Notes under the pieces: generated by a model
What the model saw: only the letters and a program-made list of their open reading frames with translations
What the model was told of the DNA's origin: nothing
Databases searched by the model: none
Translations under genes and position numbers: made by a program
Assembly: GCF_001510655.1 (NCBI RefSeq)
Contig: NZ_LMVC01000002.1
Location: 1,214,379 to 1,278,378, forward strand
Source: Fictibacillus sp. FJAT-27399
GTDB taxonomy: Bacteria > Bacillota > Bacilli > Bacillales > Fictibacillaceae
Direction: 5' to 3'
Length of the DNA: 64,000 bases
Part shown: positions 9,323 through 17,449 of the stretch, in pieces
Position numbering within the stretch: position 1 is the first letter of the stretch
Layout: each line of letters starts with the position of its first letter

Positions 9323-9348
9323 GCTGCAGGGGTATCTGCAGCTTTTTT
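9323..9348 (+). terminator. intrinsic terminator of the sugar operon
   Basis: GCTGCAG (9323-9329) and CTGCAGC (9336-9342) form a 7-bp stem, extended by A/T pairs, followed by six T. Confidence 0.8.
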
Positions 9349-9402
9349 GGCGGTATTAAAGGAGATTGAACGGATGGGTGCATTGCTTACCGGCCAGTTA
9401 CT

Positions 9403-11346
9403 CTATTTACGTTCTTCTTTCTCTGTATTCCGATCATCCTTCATTAATGTCTTCATATCAATTTTGAGCATCCGATCCCTTGGATAGGTCCCGGTATACC
9501 GATATTTGTTCGCTCCTGATTCAAAGGAGACATAGAGGTCACTTTTTACTAGCACTGCTCCTTCATTCATGGGAATCGCGGTGATACTTTCTATCGGTTT
9601 GGCGGTTTGTCCATCAAGGAACCAAAGAGGGACTTGCTTTTCCCCGATCGTAACGTATTGATTAGGCTCCTCTTTTAGCGGATCTTCGTATCGATAGAGA
9701 ACACTATCGTTTGCCCGTCCATAGGAAGTAACTAAAGAGATTCCCTTCTTTTGAACAATGGCGCCCTGAACCTTTCCGATGGTGGAAAAGACATAATCCG
9801 GAGTTGCAGGTTCATTCGATGTTTGATTCCATTGTTCACTTGTCAGCATGTCTGTACTTGGTGTGAGCTTATAACCGACCATCCAGGCATATTGCATTTC
9901 TCCGGCACGGTTCACCTGGTGGTGTGCTGGATCCGTCGGGTAGCTGCTTGGCTCATAAAATTCACCAACCCATAGAATTTTTTTATCATCGTCATAGACA
10001 TCATAAGCCGCTTCTACGGGAACAGGAATCTGGTTCGTGAACGTAAGCTCATCATTATTTTGCGCCGCAACGATATCACTGATATTTAATGTATAGAGAA
10101 ATTGTTCGGAAGAGATCCAAACATGGTCCATGCTTACGGTAACGCCTCCCGCGTGGCCGGTGTATGGTGTGCCGTCTTGGTTATACAATACAATGGATTT
10201 CACCAGTTTTTCAGTTGTGGCATCAATCACGGATAGCGTTCCGGGCCTTCCATTATCCAAATAATTAATGGTAAATAACCAATCTTTTTTCTTGTAATAG
10301 CCGAGTCCTTGCGGGACAAGATCCTGTACTAATCCAGGGATGATCGGGCCATCCTTGCTGATATCCCACAGTGTTTGATATTTTGGGTTTCTGTCATTGG
10401 ATGATCTTTCTACCTGTGTAATGAGCTGATGTCCGGGTCTAACCGTTAGGGGGGCTGATTTCGCCGATTCATTTCCTGAAGTATCAACGGCAGTCATTTG
10501 CACGGTATAATCAAGATTGCCAATCAGCGAGGATATCGTAAATTCATGCTTGGATGGAGAGACGAAAAACTCTAAATTTCCATTCTTGTAGATATTATAG
10601 CGATAGAGGTCGGAATCCGGATTTGAATCCCAGCTTAGCTGCACTTCACCGTTTCCTGCCTCTGCTTTTATATTGGCAGGAATGGGAGGTGCCGCATCGT
10701 CTTGTTTTGGTCTTGGAGGAGCTTGTGCCGATTCGACCCAGCCAGGTGTCGGATTTTGATTGCCGGATAACGTTTTCATCGTGATGCTTCCATTGGTTGG
10801 ATAACCGAACATAATGGACTTATTTGCGGCTACTTGGTCACCGGTGTAATTCGCTTTAACGACTTCCTTTCCGCTCGAATCAAAAACAGATACCGTCTGG
10901 TTTTTGCTATTCACCAGGCCGCCAACATCTTCTATTCTTTGCAAGTGATCTTCCTCAATGTATTTACTAGAATAAGACGAAAAATAAAAGTGATTGAAGC
11001 CTTCCAATGTCATCGGCTGAGTTTCCTGCCTTCTCGTCCAGAACAGCATCGTATCCCACGGGCCGATTTTGGCTGCGTTATCAATTGTCTTGTTCCAGCC
11101 TCCTGTTTGAATGTGATAGTCTTGCAGATTGATCTCCTGATTGCTGTTATTATAGATTTCGATATACTCAAATGCATCATAACCCGCATAGTTATCCGTA
11201 TCTGGAATGACCTCTGTAATCAATAGATCGGGTACTGCATTTTCAGCAGCATTTGCTTTAAACGCATGCAGTCCCCAATCATTTCCCATTGCCAGAACAA
11301 GCGTTGCAGCATAGACGAACCACTTCCTATACTTCAAACCTTTCAT
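9403..11346 (-). CDS. secreted lamin-tail / fibronectin III / propeller-like protein
   Basis: Secreted protein of 647 residues, function unknown. The ATG at 11346 is chosen because a GGGGAGGGG ribosome site precedes it and it begins a proper signal peptide (MKGLKYRKW, hydrophobic core, cut near ANAAE). Domains read from sequence: a lamin-tail domain at about 38-150 (LLITEVIPD, FEYIEIYNNS), a fibronectin type III domain at about 215-310 (QLSWDSNPDSDLYRYNIYK), then a 330-residue beta-rich C-terminal part with WD/propeller-like strands (LGYYKKKDWLFTINYLD, LSVIDATTEK). Monocistronic, with its own sigma-A-type promoter and a 180-base leader containing a terminator. Could be an extracellular phosphoesterase or adhesin; neither is shown. 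Confidence 0.7.
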   Translation of the reverse strand: MKGLKYRKWFVYAATLVLAMGNDWGLHAFKANAAENAVPDLLITEVIPDTDNYAGYDAFEYIEIYNNSNQEINLQDYHIQTGGWNKTIDNAAKIGPWDTMLFWTRRQETQPMTLEGFNHFYFSSYSSKYIEEDHLQRIEDVGGLVNSKNQTVSVFDSSGKEVVKANYTGDQVAANKSIMFGYPTNGSITMKTLSGNQNPTPGWVESAQAPPRPKQDDAAPPIPANIKAEAGNGEVQLSWDSNPDSDLYRYNIYKNGNLEFFVSPSKHEFTISSLIGNLDYTVQMTAVDTSGNESAKSAPLTVRPGHQLITQVERSSNDRNPKYQTLWDISKDGPIIPGLVQDLVPQGLGYYKKKDWLFTINYLDNGRPGTLSVIDATTEKLVKSIVLYNQDGTPYTGHAGGVTVSMDHVWISSEQFLYTLNISDIVAAQNNDELTFTNQIPVPVEAAYDVYDDDKKILWVGEFYEPSSYPTDPAHHQVNRAGEMQYAWMVGYKLTPSTDMLTSEQWNQTSNEPATPDYVFSTIGKVQGAIVQKKGISLVTSYGRANDSVLYRYEDPLKEEPNQYVTIGEKQVPLWFLDGQTAKPIESITAIPMNEGAVLVKSDLYVSFESGANKYRYTGTYPRDRMLKIDMKTLMKDDRNTEKEERK

Positions 11347-11411
11347 TCTTTCCCCTCCCCGGTAATATTTTGTTGATCCTATTCTTTCCAGATAACATTT
11401 AGAGAGGATAA

Positions 11412-11498
11412 ACACACAAAAAAACCCCATGACATAGCATGTGCGGCAATAAATGCCGTACGAATGCATGTTCACAGGGTTCTCCGTATCTCTACCCG
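11412..11498 (-). promoter_or_regulatory. leader attenuator with GAGA-N4-GAGAA motif (L3)
   Basis: On the minus strand the leader first forms GGGT/ACCC (11494-11497 with 11477-11480) whose loop holds GAGA-TACG-GAGAA (11492 down to 11480). Its 3' arm overlaps AACCCT (11476-11481), the 5' arm of a long imperfect terminator pairing with 11423-11428, including an inner CGGCA/TGCCG hairpin, and followed by seven U. The two folds exclude each other. The gene start lies about 66 bases beyond the U run. Confidence 0.65.
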
Positions 11499-11534
11499 AA
11501 ACACTAACTAGTTTAAGTTATCTGATTATTTTTA

Positions 11535-11563
11535 ATTATACATAAATTTGGAAAAGATAGCAA
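11535..11563 (-). promoter_or_regulatory. sigma-A-type promoter of the lamin-tail gene
   Basis: Minus strand TTGCTA (11558-11563), 17-base spacer, TATAAT (11535-11540). Transcription would start near 11528 and give a leader of about 180 bases. Confidence 0.75.
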
Positions 11564-11654
11564 CATAAACCGGGACGATCCAGAATAGTTTATATTAACC
11601 TGCTAAATGGTTCATCAATATTTTCATTCGGTCATCTATAGTACATGATCAAAA

Positions 11655-11940
11655 GCTGTTTTCGTAAGCTCTGTTGCTCTTGGGAGTGGTTGATTTCCGT
11701 TACAGGATGCTCGCTTTCCGCGGGGCGTGTGCTGAGCCCGTCGGCGCTAGCGCCTTCATGGTCTCACCTGTCACGCTCGTCCCGCAGGACAAGGAAGGCT
11801 TCGTCAGCGGTGCATCGCACGAAGAAAATGTGAAGTTCATTTTCGAGGAGTCTCGCACCTTGCACTACAATCAACTTGTCAATGAAGTTTCTTTACAACA
11901 ATGTTCCCAAAGCAACAATCTTTTAGAAAAGAGCATTTCC
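11655..11940. repeat. repeat family A, copy 1 (MITE-like, 286 bp)
   Basis: Non-coding element nearly identical over its length to 50237-50520 and sharing its core with 45239-45463. Ends are imperfect inverted repeats (TTGCTCTTGGGA on the left, TCCCAAAGCAAC on the right). The core holds the GC-rich segment CTTTCCGCGGGGCG and CACCTGTCACGCT. Short ORFs across it are not conserved between copies, so it is not a gene. Similar sequences are known to be dispersed in Bacillaceae genomes. Confidence 0.8.
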
Positions 11941-11949
11941 AAATAATAG

Positions 11950-11978
11950 TTGACAGACTCGTTTGAATATTGTATAAA
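11950..11978 (+). promoter_or_regulatory. sigma-A-type promoter of the MFS operon
   Basis: TTGACA (11950-11955), exactly 17 bases, TATAAA (11973-11978). It begins 10 bases after the repeat copy. Predicted start near 11985, giving a leader of about 150 bases. Confidence 0.8.
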
Positions 11979-12016
11979 TTGTTTAGCAAATAAAAAAATA
12001 ATGCATTGTGTAGATT

Positions 12017-12090
12017 TATGGCCGGAGATGAAGAGAAGCCATAGTCATTAAAAACATGTTACATGTTTTTTTGACTATGGCTTTTATTTT
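12017..12090 (+). promoter_or_regulatory. leader attenuator with GAGA-N4-GAGAA motif (L1)
   Basis: TATGGC (12017-12022) and GCCATA (12038-12043) form a 6-bp hairpin whose 15-base loop contains GAGA-TGAA-GAGAA (12025-12037). The 3' arm is also part of the terminator 5' arm (12036-12047 pairing with 12072-12083, inner stem 12050-12059 with 12061-12070), which ends in a T-rich run. The terminator lies between promoter and gene, so it must be read through for the MFS operon to be expressed. Confidence 0.7.
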
Positions 12091-12136
12091 TCTTCTTCTA
12101 TAATTTTACATAATGAAAAAGGGAAGGGGTCAGATT

Positions 12137-13498
12137 ATGAGTTTTGAGCATTTGGATTCTCCGAAATTAAAGCGCTTTCAAAGAAAAGTCACCCTCTTAT
12201 CAGCTGCCGGTACTTTTCTTGATGGCTTTGATTTAACGGTTATTGCTGTTGCCATGCCGTTAATTTTAAGCCAGTGGGAAATTACTCCCGGGATTCAGGC
12301 TTTGATCACATCTTCGGCTGTTATTGGTTCATTGATCGGTGCGTTGTGGCTTGGTAACTTAACCGATAAATTCGGCCGAAAAGCGATGTATGTTGTTGAT
12401 TTAATGGCTTTTGTTGTGTTTGCCGCCTTAACCGCATTCGCACAGGCTCCATGGGAGCTCATTTTATTCCGTTTCTTGTTAGGAATTGGAATCGGTGCAG
12501 ACTATCCGATTTCTGCTACTCTTGTATCGGAATTCAGTTCAACCAAAAGCCGGGGAAAACATAGTACATCTCTGGGGGCCATGTGGTTTGTAGGCGCTGT
12601 TACGGCCTATCTCGTCGGGATCTTGTTAGTGCCGGCGGGGCCGAGTGCCTGGAGATACATGCTTCTGGTAGGAGCTGTTTTTGCATTAATCGTTTTCTTT
12701 TTTAGAGTCACCCTTCCGGAATCTCCTAGATGGCTGGCTTCAAGAGGACGGGAGAAAGAAGCAGAGGAAATCATGCTGAAAATCACAGGGCAAAAAGTCA
12801 TCATTCCAGCGGATTCTACTCCGAAAACAAAAGTCAGCCATTTATTTTCAAAGACTCTTTTTAAACGTACGTTCTTTGTTTGCGGATTTTGGTTCTGCTA
12901 TGCTGTCGCCTATTATGGAATTTCCATGTATACACCAACGATATTAAAACCCTTTACCAATGGTTCACAAATGATGGTTTATATGGGATCCGGAACGGTT
13001 AGTTTATTAGGTTTATTGGGAGCCATTGTCGGAATGAATCTTGTAGAAAGGATTGGAAGAAGGCCTCTTATTATTACTTCGTTCATCGGTTTATCGATTG
13101 CACTGATTATTCTGGCTCTTAATCCAAGTCCTACGTTTGCATTTCTGGTCATTCTGTTCAGTTTGGCTGTGCTGTTTGCCAATATGGGTGGAGGAATCCT
13201 TAACTTTGTCTATCCGACAGAATTATTCCCAACAAGTATCCGAGCGAGTGCTTCCGGTTTGGCCACGGGATTCAGCCGAATTGGTTCCATTATGGGGATA
13301 TTGGTATTTCCTAATTTGATTGCGGCGTGGGGAAGCAGCAAAGCCCTCTGGTTCTTTGCCGTTATCAGTTTATTAGGCTTAATTGTATCGGTATTATTAG
13401 CCCCTGAAACTAAAGGCAAAAAATTAGAAGAACTGAATAACGACCGAACCTCTAATTTTAATTCAACAAACGGAGAAAATCATGGAAAAATGGCTTAA
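12137..13498 (+). CDS. MFS transporter of the sugar/aromatic-acid porter type
   Basis: Proton-coupled importer of the major facilitator superfamily, 453 residues, twelve predicted membrane segments. Signatures: DGFDLTVIAVAMPLI in helix 1, LTDKFGRKAMYV in loop 2-3, LPESPRWLASRG before the central loop, and PTELFPTSIRASASGLATG in the second half. ATG 12137 is preferred over 12113 because GGGAAGGGG lies 7 bases before it. Overlaps the isomerase gene by 17 bases, so the two are one operon behind the L1 attenuator. Substrate not determined; niacin, inositol, shikimate and sugar-phosphate carriers look alike at this level. Confidence 0.82.
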   Translation: MSFEHLDSPKLKRFQRKVTLLSAAGTFLDGFDLTVIAVAMPLILSQWEITPGIQALITSSAVIGSLIGALWLGNLTDKFGRKAMYVVDLMAFVVFAALTAFAQAPWELILFRFLLGIGIGADYPISATLVSEFSSTKSRGKHSTSLGAMWFVGAVTAYLVGILLVPAGPSAWRYMLLVGAVFALIVFFFRVTLPESPRWLASRGREKEAEEIMLKITGQKVIIPADSTPKTKVSHLFSKTLFKRTFFVCGFWFCYAVAYYGISMYTPTILKPFTNGSQMMVYMGSGTVSLLGLLGAIVGMNLVERIGRRPLIITSFIGLSIALIILALNPSPTFAFLVILFSLAVLFANMGGGILNFVYPTELFPTSIRASASGLATGFSRIGSIMGILVFPNLIAAWGSSKALWFFAVISLLGLIVSVLLAPETKGKKLEELNNDRTSNFNSTNGENHGKMA

Positions 13499-14258
13499 TA
13501 GCTGGTCCTTGGGGCTAAATGCAAATGTAAATGACTTTACCAGGATTAAAAAAGCAGGGTTCGAAGGCATTGAAATACTGGCAGAACAGAACAATGCTCA
13601 TCACTATTTAAAGTTTGCCAGTGATTTAGGTTTTAAAGTTGGATTGCATTTGCCTTTCCACGATCTCAATCTGGCTACTCCTGATTCGATTGTATACGAA
13701 AGAACATTTAATGTTTTATCACAATGGCTGGCAAAGCTTGCTGAATATGGAGGGAAGCATGCGACCTTCCATGGAGGATATGCCTGGTTTTCTGAAGAAC
13801 GAAATGAGTCCTTAATAAGGGTAAAAGAGCGAATTTTAAAGCTAAATGAAGTCGCCATGCAGCATGGGGTAGAATTACTGTTGGAAAACCTCATTCCGGA
13901 TAAATTAAACTATTGCCATCAAATTGCTTCTAATGTAGAAGAATGGATCGATTTAATCACTGCTGCAAATGTAAAGGCGTGCTTGGATATCGGCCATTTG
14001 GATTTGATGGGGGATGCTTTGGAAACAACGATTGATCAGCTGGCTGGATCATTAGGCGGCATCCATTTATCAGAGAATGATGGGAAATCGGATCTTCATC
14101 TGCTTCCTGGGGAGGGAAATCATTTCACGGAGGGGCTGGAGGGCTTTTTAGAGAAGCAATTCTTTGATGGACCGGTTATCTATGAAATTAATCCGTATCA
14201 ATACTCGATCCAGGATATTATCAATCATGTATCGAACGTTAATTCTATCGTACGATAA
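13482..14258 (+). CDS. sugar phosphate isomerase/epimerase (xylose isomerase-like TIM barrel)
   Basis: Cytosolic enzyme of the AP-endonuclease-2/xylose-isomerase-like family, 258 residues. Metal-ligand segments are visible: GLHLPFHD, HATFHGGYAW, LLLENLIPD (Glu), CLDIGHLDLMGD (Asp, His), GGIHLSENDG and VIYEINPY. ATG 13482 with GGAG 6 bases upstream, overlapping the transporter stop. Probably acts on the substrate brought in by the transporter. The specific reaction is not evident. Confidence 0.78.
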   Translation: MEKWLNSWSLGLNANVNDFTRIKKAGFEGIEILAEQNNAHHYLKFASDLGFKVGLHLPFHDLNLATPDSIVYERTFNVLSQWLAKLAEYGGKHATFHGGYAWFSEERNESLIRVKERILKLNEVAMQHGVELLLENLIPDKLNYCHQIASNVEEWIDLITAANVKACLDIGHLDLMGDALETTIDQLAGSLGGIHLSENDGKSDLHLLPGEGNHFTEGLEGFLEKQFFDGPVIYEINPYQYSIQDIINHVSNVNSIVR

Positions 14259-14292
14259 CAGGCATCTCTGAAACTTACAACTGAATAACAGC

Positions 14293-14365
14293 GGGAAGAG
14301 AATAAGAGAAACCCCTAGCTATTTCAGCCTTTGCTTATAAGGCTTCTATAGCTGGGGGTTTTATT
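14293..14365 (+). terminator. terminator/attenuator with GAGA-N4-GAGAA motif (L2)
   Basis: GAGA-ATAA-GAGAA at 14298-14310, ending at the first base of an intrinsic terminator (14310-14322 pairing with 14348-14360, one mismatch; inner AGCCTT/AAGGCT; T-rich tail). GGG at 14293-14295 could pair with CCC at 14312-14314 to form a competing but weak hairpin. It ends the MFS-isomerase unit and precedes the phosphatase gene by 33 bases; no separate promoter is obvious. Confidence 0.7.
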
Positions 14366-14397
14366 CATTTTAGTGCAGTTTAAATGGAGGTATTCAT

Positions 14398-15210
14398 ATG
14401 GCAAAAGGTTTTATATTTGATTTGGATGGAACCTTATATGTAGAAAACCAGATGATTGAGGGGGGGAAGGAAGCGATAGAATATTTGCGGAATGGCGGGC
14501 ACAAGGTCGTCTTTTTCACGAATAAATCCATCTCGACCCGTCATGACTATGTAAAAAAGCTGAAGGGACTGGGAATCGAGGCGTCAATAGATGAAGTTAT
14601 CAACTCCAATTACATTACAGCCAAGTTTTTAAAACAACATATGAATCGCAGCGATGCTGTTTATGTCATCGGGGAGGACGCTTTATTCGAAGAGTTGATC
14701 CATGAAGGAATAAGAATTACAGAGGATCCTGACCAAGCTACCTATGTCGTTTTAGGCTGGGATCGCCAATTTAATTATCAAAAACTGAACGATGCCTACC
14801 AAGCATGGGCGAAAAACGGAGCGGTGATTCTGGCAACCAACCCGGATCGCACGTGTCCGGTTGTGGATGGTGAGATTCCTGATTGTGGGTCCATTATTGG
14901 GGCAATGGAAGGAACGATTGGCAAGCCCATTGATTATATCATGGGGAAACCTTCGAAATTCGCGGCGGATATTGTCATAAGGGAGGTTTTACATTTAAAG
15001 CCTGAAGAATGCTATATCATCGGAGACCGTTTAGAGACGGATATTCGAATGGGAAATGATAATGGGATCCAAACCGTGCTCGTGCTGTCTGGAATTACAA
15101 CAAAAGAAATGGTAAAGGATTCTGTTCACAAACCCTCCTATATCCTTCAAAGCATTAAAGATATCCACCAGTTGCCATTGCACCGCTCTTTGCCAATAAC
15201 GAGTCATTAG
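14398..15210 (+). CDS. HAD-IIA family phosphatase (NagD/AraL-like)
   Basis: Cytosolic phosphatase of small phosphorylated sugars or polyols, 270 residues. HAD motifs in order: FDLDGTLY (nucleophile Asp), FFTNKS (motif II), the IIA cap with VVLGWDRQF, MGKPS with the motif III Lys, and IIGDRLETDIRMG (motif IV). AraL in B. subtilis and archaeal/eukaryal glycerol-3-phosphate phosphatases belong to this group, which fits a nearby GlpP-type regulator, but the substrate is not shown. ATG 14398 after GGAGG. Followed 44 bases later by the broken mgtC gene. Confidence 0.85.
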   Translation: MAKGFIFDLDGTLYVENQMIEGGKEAIEYLRNGGHKVVFFTNKSISTRHDYVKKLKGLGIEASIDEVINSNYITAKFLKQHMNRSDAVYVIGEDALFEELIHEGIRITEDPDQATYVVLGWDRQFNYQKLNDAYQAWAKNGAVILATNPDRTCPVVDGEIPDCGSIIGAMEGTIGKPIDYIMGKPSKFAADIVIREVLHLKPEECYIIGDRLETDIRMGNDNGIQTVLVLSGITTKEMVKDSVHKPSYILQSIKDIHQLPLHRSLPITSH

Positions 15211-15254
15211 GATAAGGAGGTCGATAGGATTGAAGGAATTGGCAGCAAACTTTG

Positions 15255-15931
15255 ATGCAGAGGCTGATGAAACTATTCATATCTGCCATATTGGGGCTGG
15301 CTATCGGTTTAGAAAGACAATTAAAGAGGAAACCATTGGGGTTAAAAACAAGCTTGGTTATATCCATTATTAGCTGTCTGTTAACCATTGTTTCCATACA
15401 ATCTTCCTATTCCTTTCCGTCATCTGCTCTCGTAAAAATACAAATGGATCCGCTTCGATTAGCCGCGCAGATTGTTTCGGGAATTGGGTTTTTAGGAGCG
15501 GGAGTGATTTTAAGAAAAGAGGATGATACCATCACGGGTTTAACGACGGCTGCCATGATATGGGGAGCGGCGGGGATTGGTATCGCAACCGGTGCGGGTT
15601 TTTTATCGAAGCTGTTGCAGGTGTCATCCTGCTTATGATCAGTGTTGAGATTCTTCCTCTTTTTATTAATAAACTCGGTTTTTGGCGAAAGATTCAAGCA
15701 AAAGAAATCTCCCTTAAACTTAACTTGAAATACAGGGATGAAATGGGTGAGGTGATTGCTGAAGTACAGAAGCAAGGGCTTAGAATCGACCATGTTCATA
15801 TCCAGGATCTGGAAGATCATTCACTTCTTCTGGAGTTAAAGGTAGCGGTATTAAACAAAAATACCATTTATGACATTTACAGAGGCATAACAGAGATTAA
15901 CAAAGTTCATCGGACAGATATCAGCGGTTAA
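15255..15931 (+). pseudogene. MgtC/SapB family membrane protein, frameshifted
   Basis: The first frame gives a proper MgtC N-terminus (LGLAIGLERQLKRKPLGLKT, then GIGFLGAGVILR and LTTAAMIWGAAGIGIA) but stops at 15638. The family sequence continues in another frame (IEAVAGVILLMISVE and an ACT-like C-terminal domain) to 15931. The switch falls at the run of six T at 15599-15604, where seven T would restore GAGFFIEAVAG. So one base is missing in a homopolymer: a mutation, a sequencing error, or slippage. The start near 15255 has no clear ribosome site of its own; AAGGAGG at 15214-15220 is 35 bases away. Confidence 0.8.
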
Positions 15932-15935
15932 TCAG

Positions 15936-15985
15936 GCACATAAAAAGGGAACAATTCTCTCTAGTTCCCCTTTTGTGTGCTTTTT
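15936..15985. terminator. bidirectional terminator between mgtC and glpP
   Basis: GCACA-TAAAAA-GGGAAC (15936-15952) pairs with GTTCCCC-TTTT-GTGTGC (15964-15980); A-rich before and T-rich after, serving both convergent genes. Confidence 0.8.
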
Positions 15986-16547
15986 AGATATCAAAATTCC
16001 ATAGGGAGGAATCTCCGGTAGACATGGCCAGAGCACCCGCTTCCAGTCCTTTGATGATATCTTCTTTTGAACTGATTAAGCCTCCCGCAATGATGGGCAG
16101 GTTAACCTGTCTTGTCAGATGATCGATCACGTTTGGCATAAGTCCTGGCAGCACCTCAATGGCATCCGGATGATACGTCTCGCATATGCTGATTCCCTTT
16201 GAAATGGCACTATGGTCAATAAGAAACATTCGTTGAATGACCATTAACCCTTCTTCTTTGGCAAATTTAATCAAGGTGCTTTTTGTTGTAATGATGCCTA
16301 AGGGCTTCCATTTTTGAGCAATATATTTTATGGCGCTCTTCGTATTGGAAAGGCCTTCTATAAAATCGATATGAATAAAGATACTCTTTTGAGCTTCTTT
16401 TAATCGATCAAGATATTCTGTTATATTCAACAAGTTTCCTGTTAAGAGGAATACAATATTTGCATTGCTTGTTATCGCTTTTTCGATTTCTTCTTCATTT
16501 TTAATAGCAGCAATGACTTGTGACTGAACGAGATCTACGATATTCAT
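15984..16547 (-). CDS. glpP: GlpP-family glycerol-3-phosphate-responsive antiterminator
   Basis: RNA-binding antiterminator family known from B. subtilis GlpP, which with glycerol-3-phosphate lets transcription pass leader terminators of glp genes. The ATG 16547 is chosen: AAGGAG lies 9 bases upstream and it gives 187 residues, close to the 190 or so of GlpP; the open frame extends a further 31 codons upstream without a well-spaced ribosome site. Family pattern: FIHIDFIEGL, LGIITTKSTLIKFAKEEG, AIEVLPGLMP, PIIAGGLISSKEDI, ALAMSTGD. No glpF, glpK or glpD is in the window, so this may be a paralogue. Its likely targets are the three leaders at 11.4-14.4 kb. Confidence 0.85.
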   Translation of the reverse strand: MNIVDLVQSQVIAAIKNEEEIEKAITSNANIVFLLTGNLLNITEYLDRLKEAQKSIFIHIDFIEGLSNTKSAIKYIAQKWKPLGIITTKSTLIKFAKEEGLMVIQRMFLIDHSAISKGISICETYHPDAIEVLPGLMPNVIDHLTRQVNLPIIAGGLISSKEDIIKGLEAGALAMSTGDSSLWNFDI

Positions 16548-16767
16548 ACGGTGCAACTCCTTAGCCAAGGTTTGAAATTTTGTTAAAATATAGGGTTTTA
16601 TCAGGTATTCTATATCAGAAATCATTTCTCCTTCCGACAAAGGCAGAGTGAACTATTTTTTCACTCAGTTACGATGATCGTATTCAATTTTAATATAACG
16701 ATCCTGTTGCGTATGTTCACCAACCTGCATAACCTGATGAGATAAAGTGATCAAAGAGGTGATCAGT

Positions 16768-17436
16768 TTGAAACGCGATGAATGTTTTAGACCATTTATC
16801 AGTCCCAATCCAATTACTTCATTTAATCCCGTTCAAATCTCCCCCAAAATTGACAAAAGATCATTCATTAGTCCTTTCTCCAGTGTAATTGGTGATGTAG
16901 TCATAAGAAAAAATGTTTATGTAGCACCTAATGTTAGTATACGTGCGGATGAAGGGACCCCATTTTATATAGGGTCTAATACAAATCTTCAGGATGGAGT
17001 CATTTTACATGGTTTATTAAATAAACTCATATCTGTAGGTGGAAAGGGGTATTCCATCTTCATAAGCAAGGAAGTCACCATTGCTCATGGAGCTCTCGTT
17101 CATGGCCCCTGTTATATTGGAAATAAGGTATTTGTTGGATTTAAATCCATTGTATATAACGCGATTGTACAAAGTGGAGTGTTCATTTCCAATAATGCAG
17201 TCGTCATCAATGGTGTTCATATTCCAAAGAACAGGTTCGTCCCACCGGGCGCTAATATTGATACCCAAGAAAAAGCTGATGCCCTTTCAAAAGTACCTGC
17301 TGACAGCAAAGAATTTGCAAGAGAGGTACAGCGAGTCAATCAGGAATTCCCGGCTTCTTATAATTTATTATTTGGGGAAAATCGCTGTTCTTGCGGTGTC
17401 GCATATAACGGCCGCAGGAAAGAGGGAGCAGAATAA
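16768..17436 (+). CDS. gamma-class (Cam-type) carbonic anhydrase-like protein
   Basis: Left-handed beta-helix protein, 222 residues. Key Cam features are present: SIRADEG (Arg59 and Asp61 equivalents), NLQDG (Gln75), LHG (His81) and AHGALVHGP (His117, His122), so the trimeric metal site should form. The acidic loop after the first His, which carries the proton shuttle Glu84 in Methanosarcina Cam, is short here (LLNKLISVGGKG), as in CamH. The C-terminus ends with CSCG and a basic tail. The TTG at 16768 is used because AGAGGTGATC ends 3 bases before it; the GTG 16747 would lie upstream of that site. Expected to hydrate CO2, possibly as an iron or zinc enzyme. Confidence 0.82.
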   Translation: MKRDECFRPFISPNPITSFNPVQISPKIDKRSFISPFSSVIGDVVIRKNVYVAPNVSIRADEGTPFYIGSNTNLQDGVILHGLLNKLISVGGKGYSIFISKEVTIAHGALVHGPCYIGNKVFVGFKSIVYNAIVQSGVFISNNAVVINGVHIPKNRFVPPGANIDTQEKADALSKVPADSKEFAREVQRVNQEFPASYNLLFGENRCSCGVAYNGRRKEGAE

Positions 17437-17449
17437 TTAAAAGCAGTGG

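Noticed and set aside
11412-11528. Known riboswitch (c-di-GMP, SAM, guanidine, ydaO) in the lamin-tail leader
   Set aside because: None of the conserved cores I know could be found; the leader fits the GAGA-motif attenuator better.
11645-11946. Two overlapping ORFs of 62 and 90 codons in repeat copy 1
   Set aside because: The equivalent frames in copies 2 and 3 are not conserved, and no ribosome site precedes them; they are chance ORFs in a GC-rich repeat.
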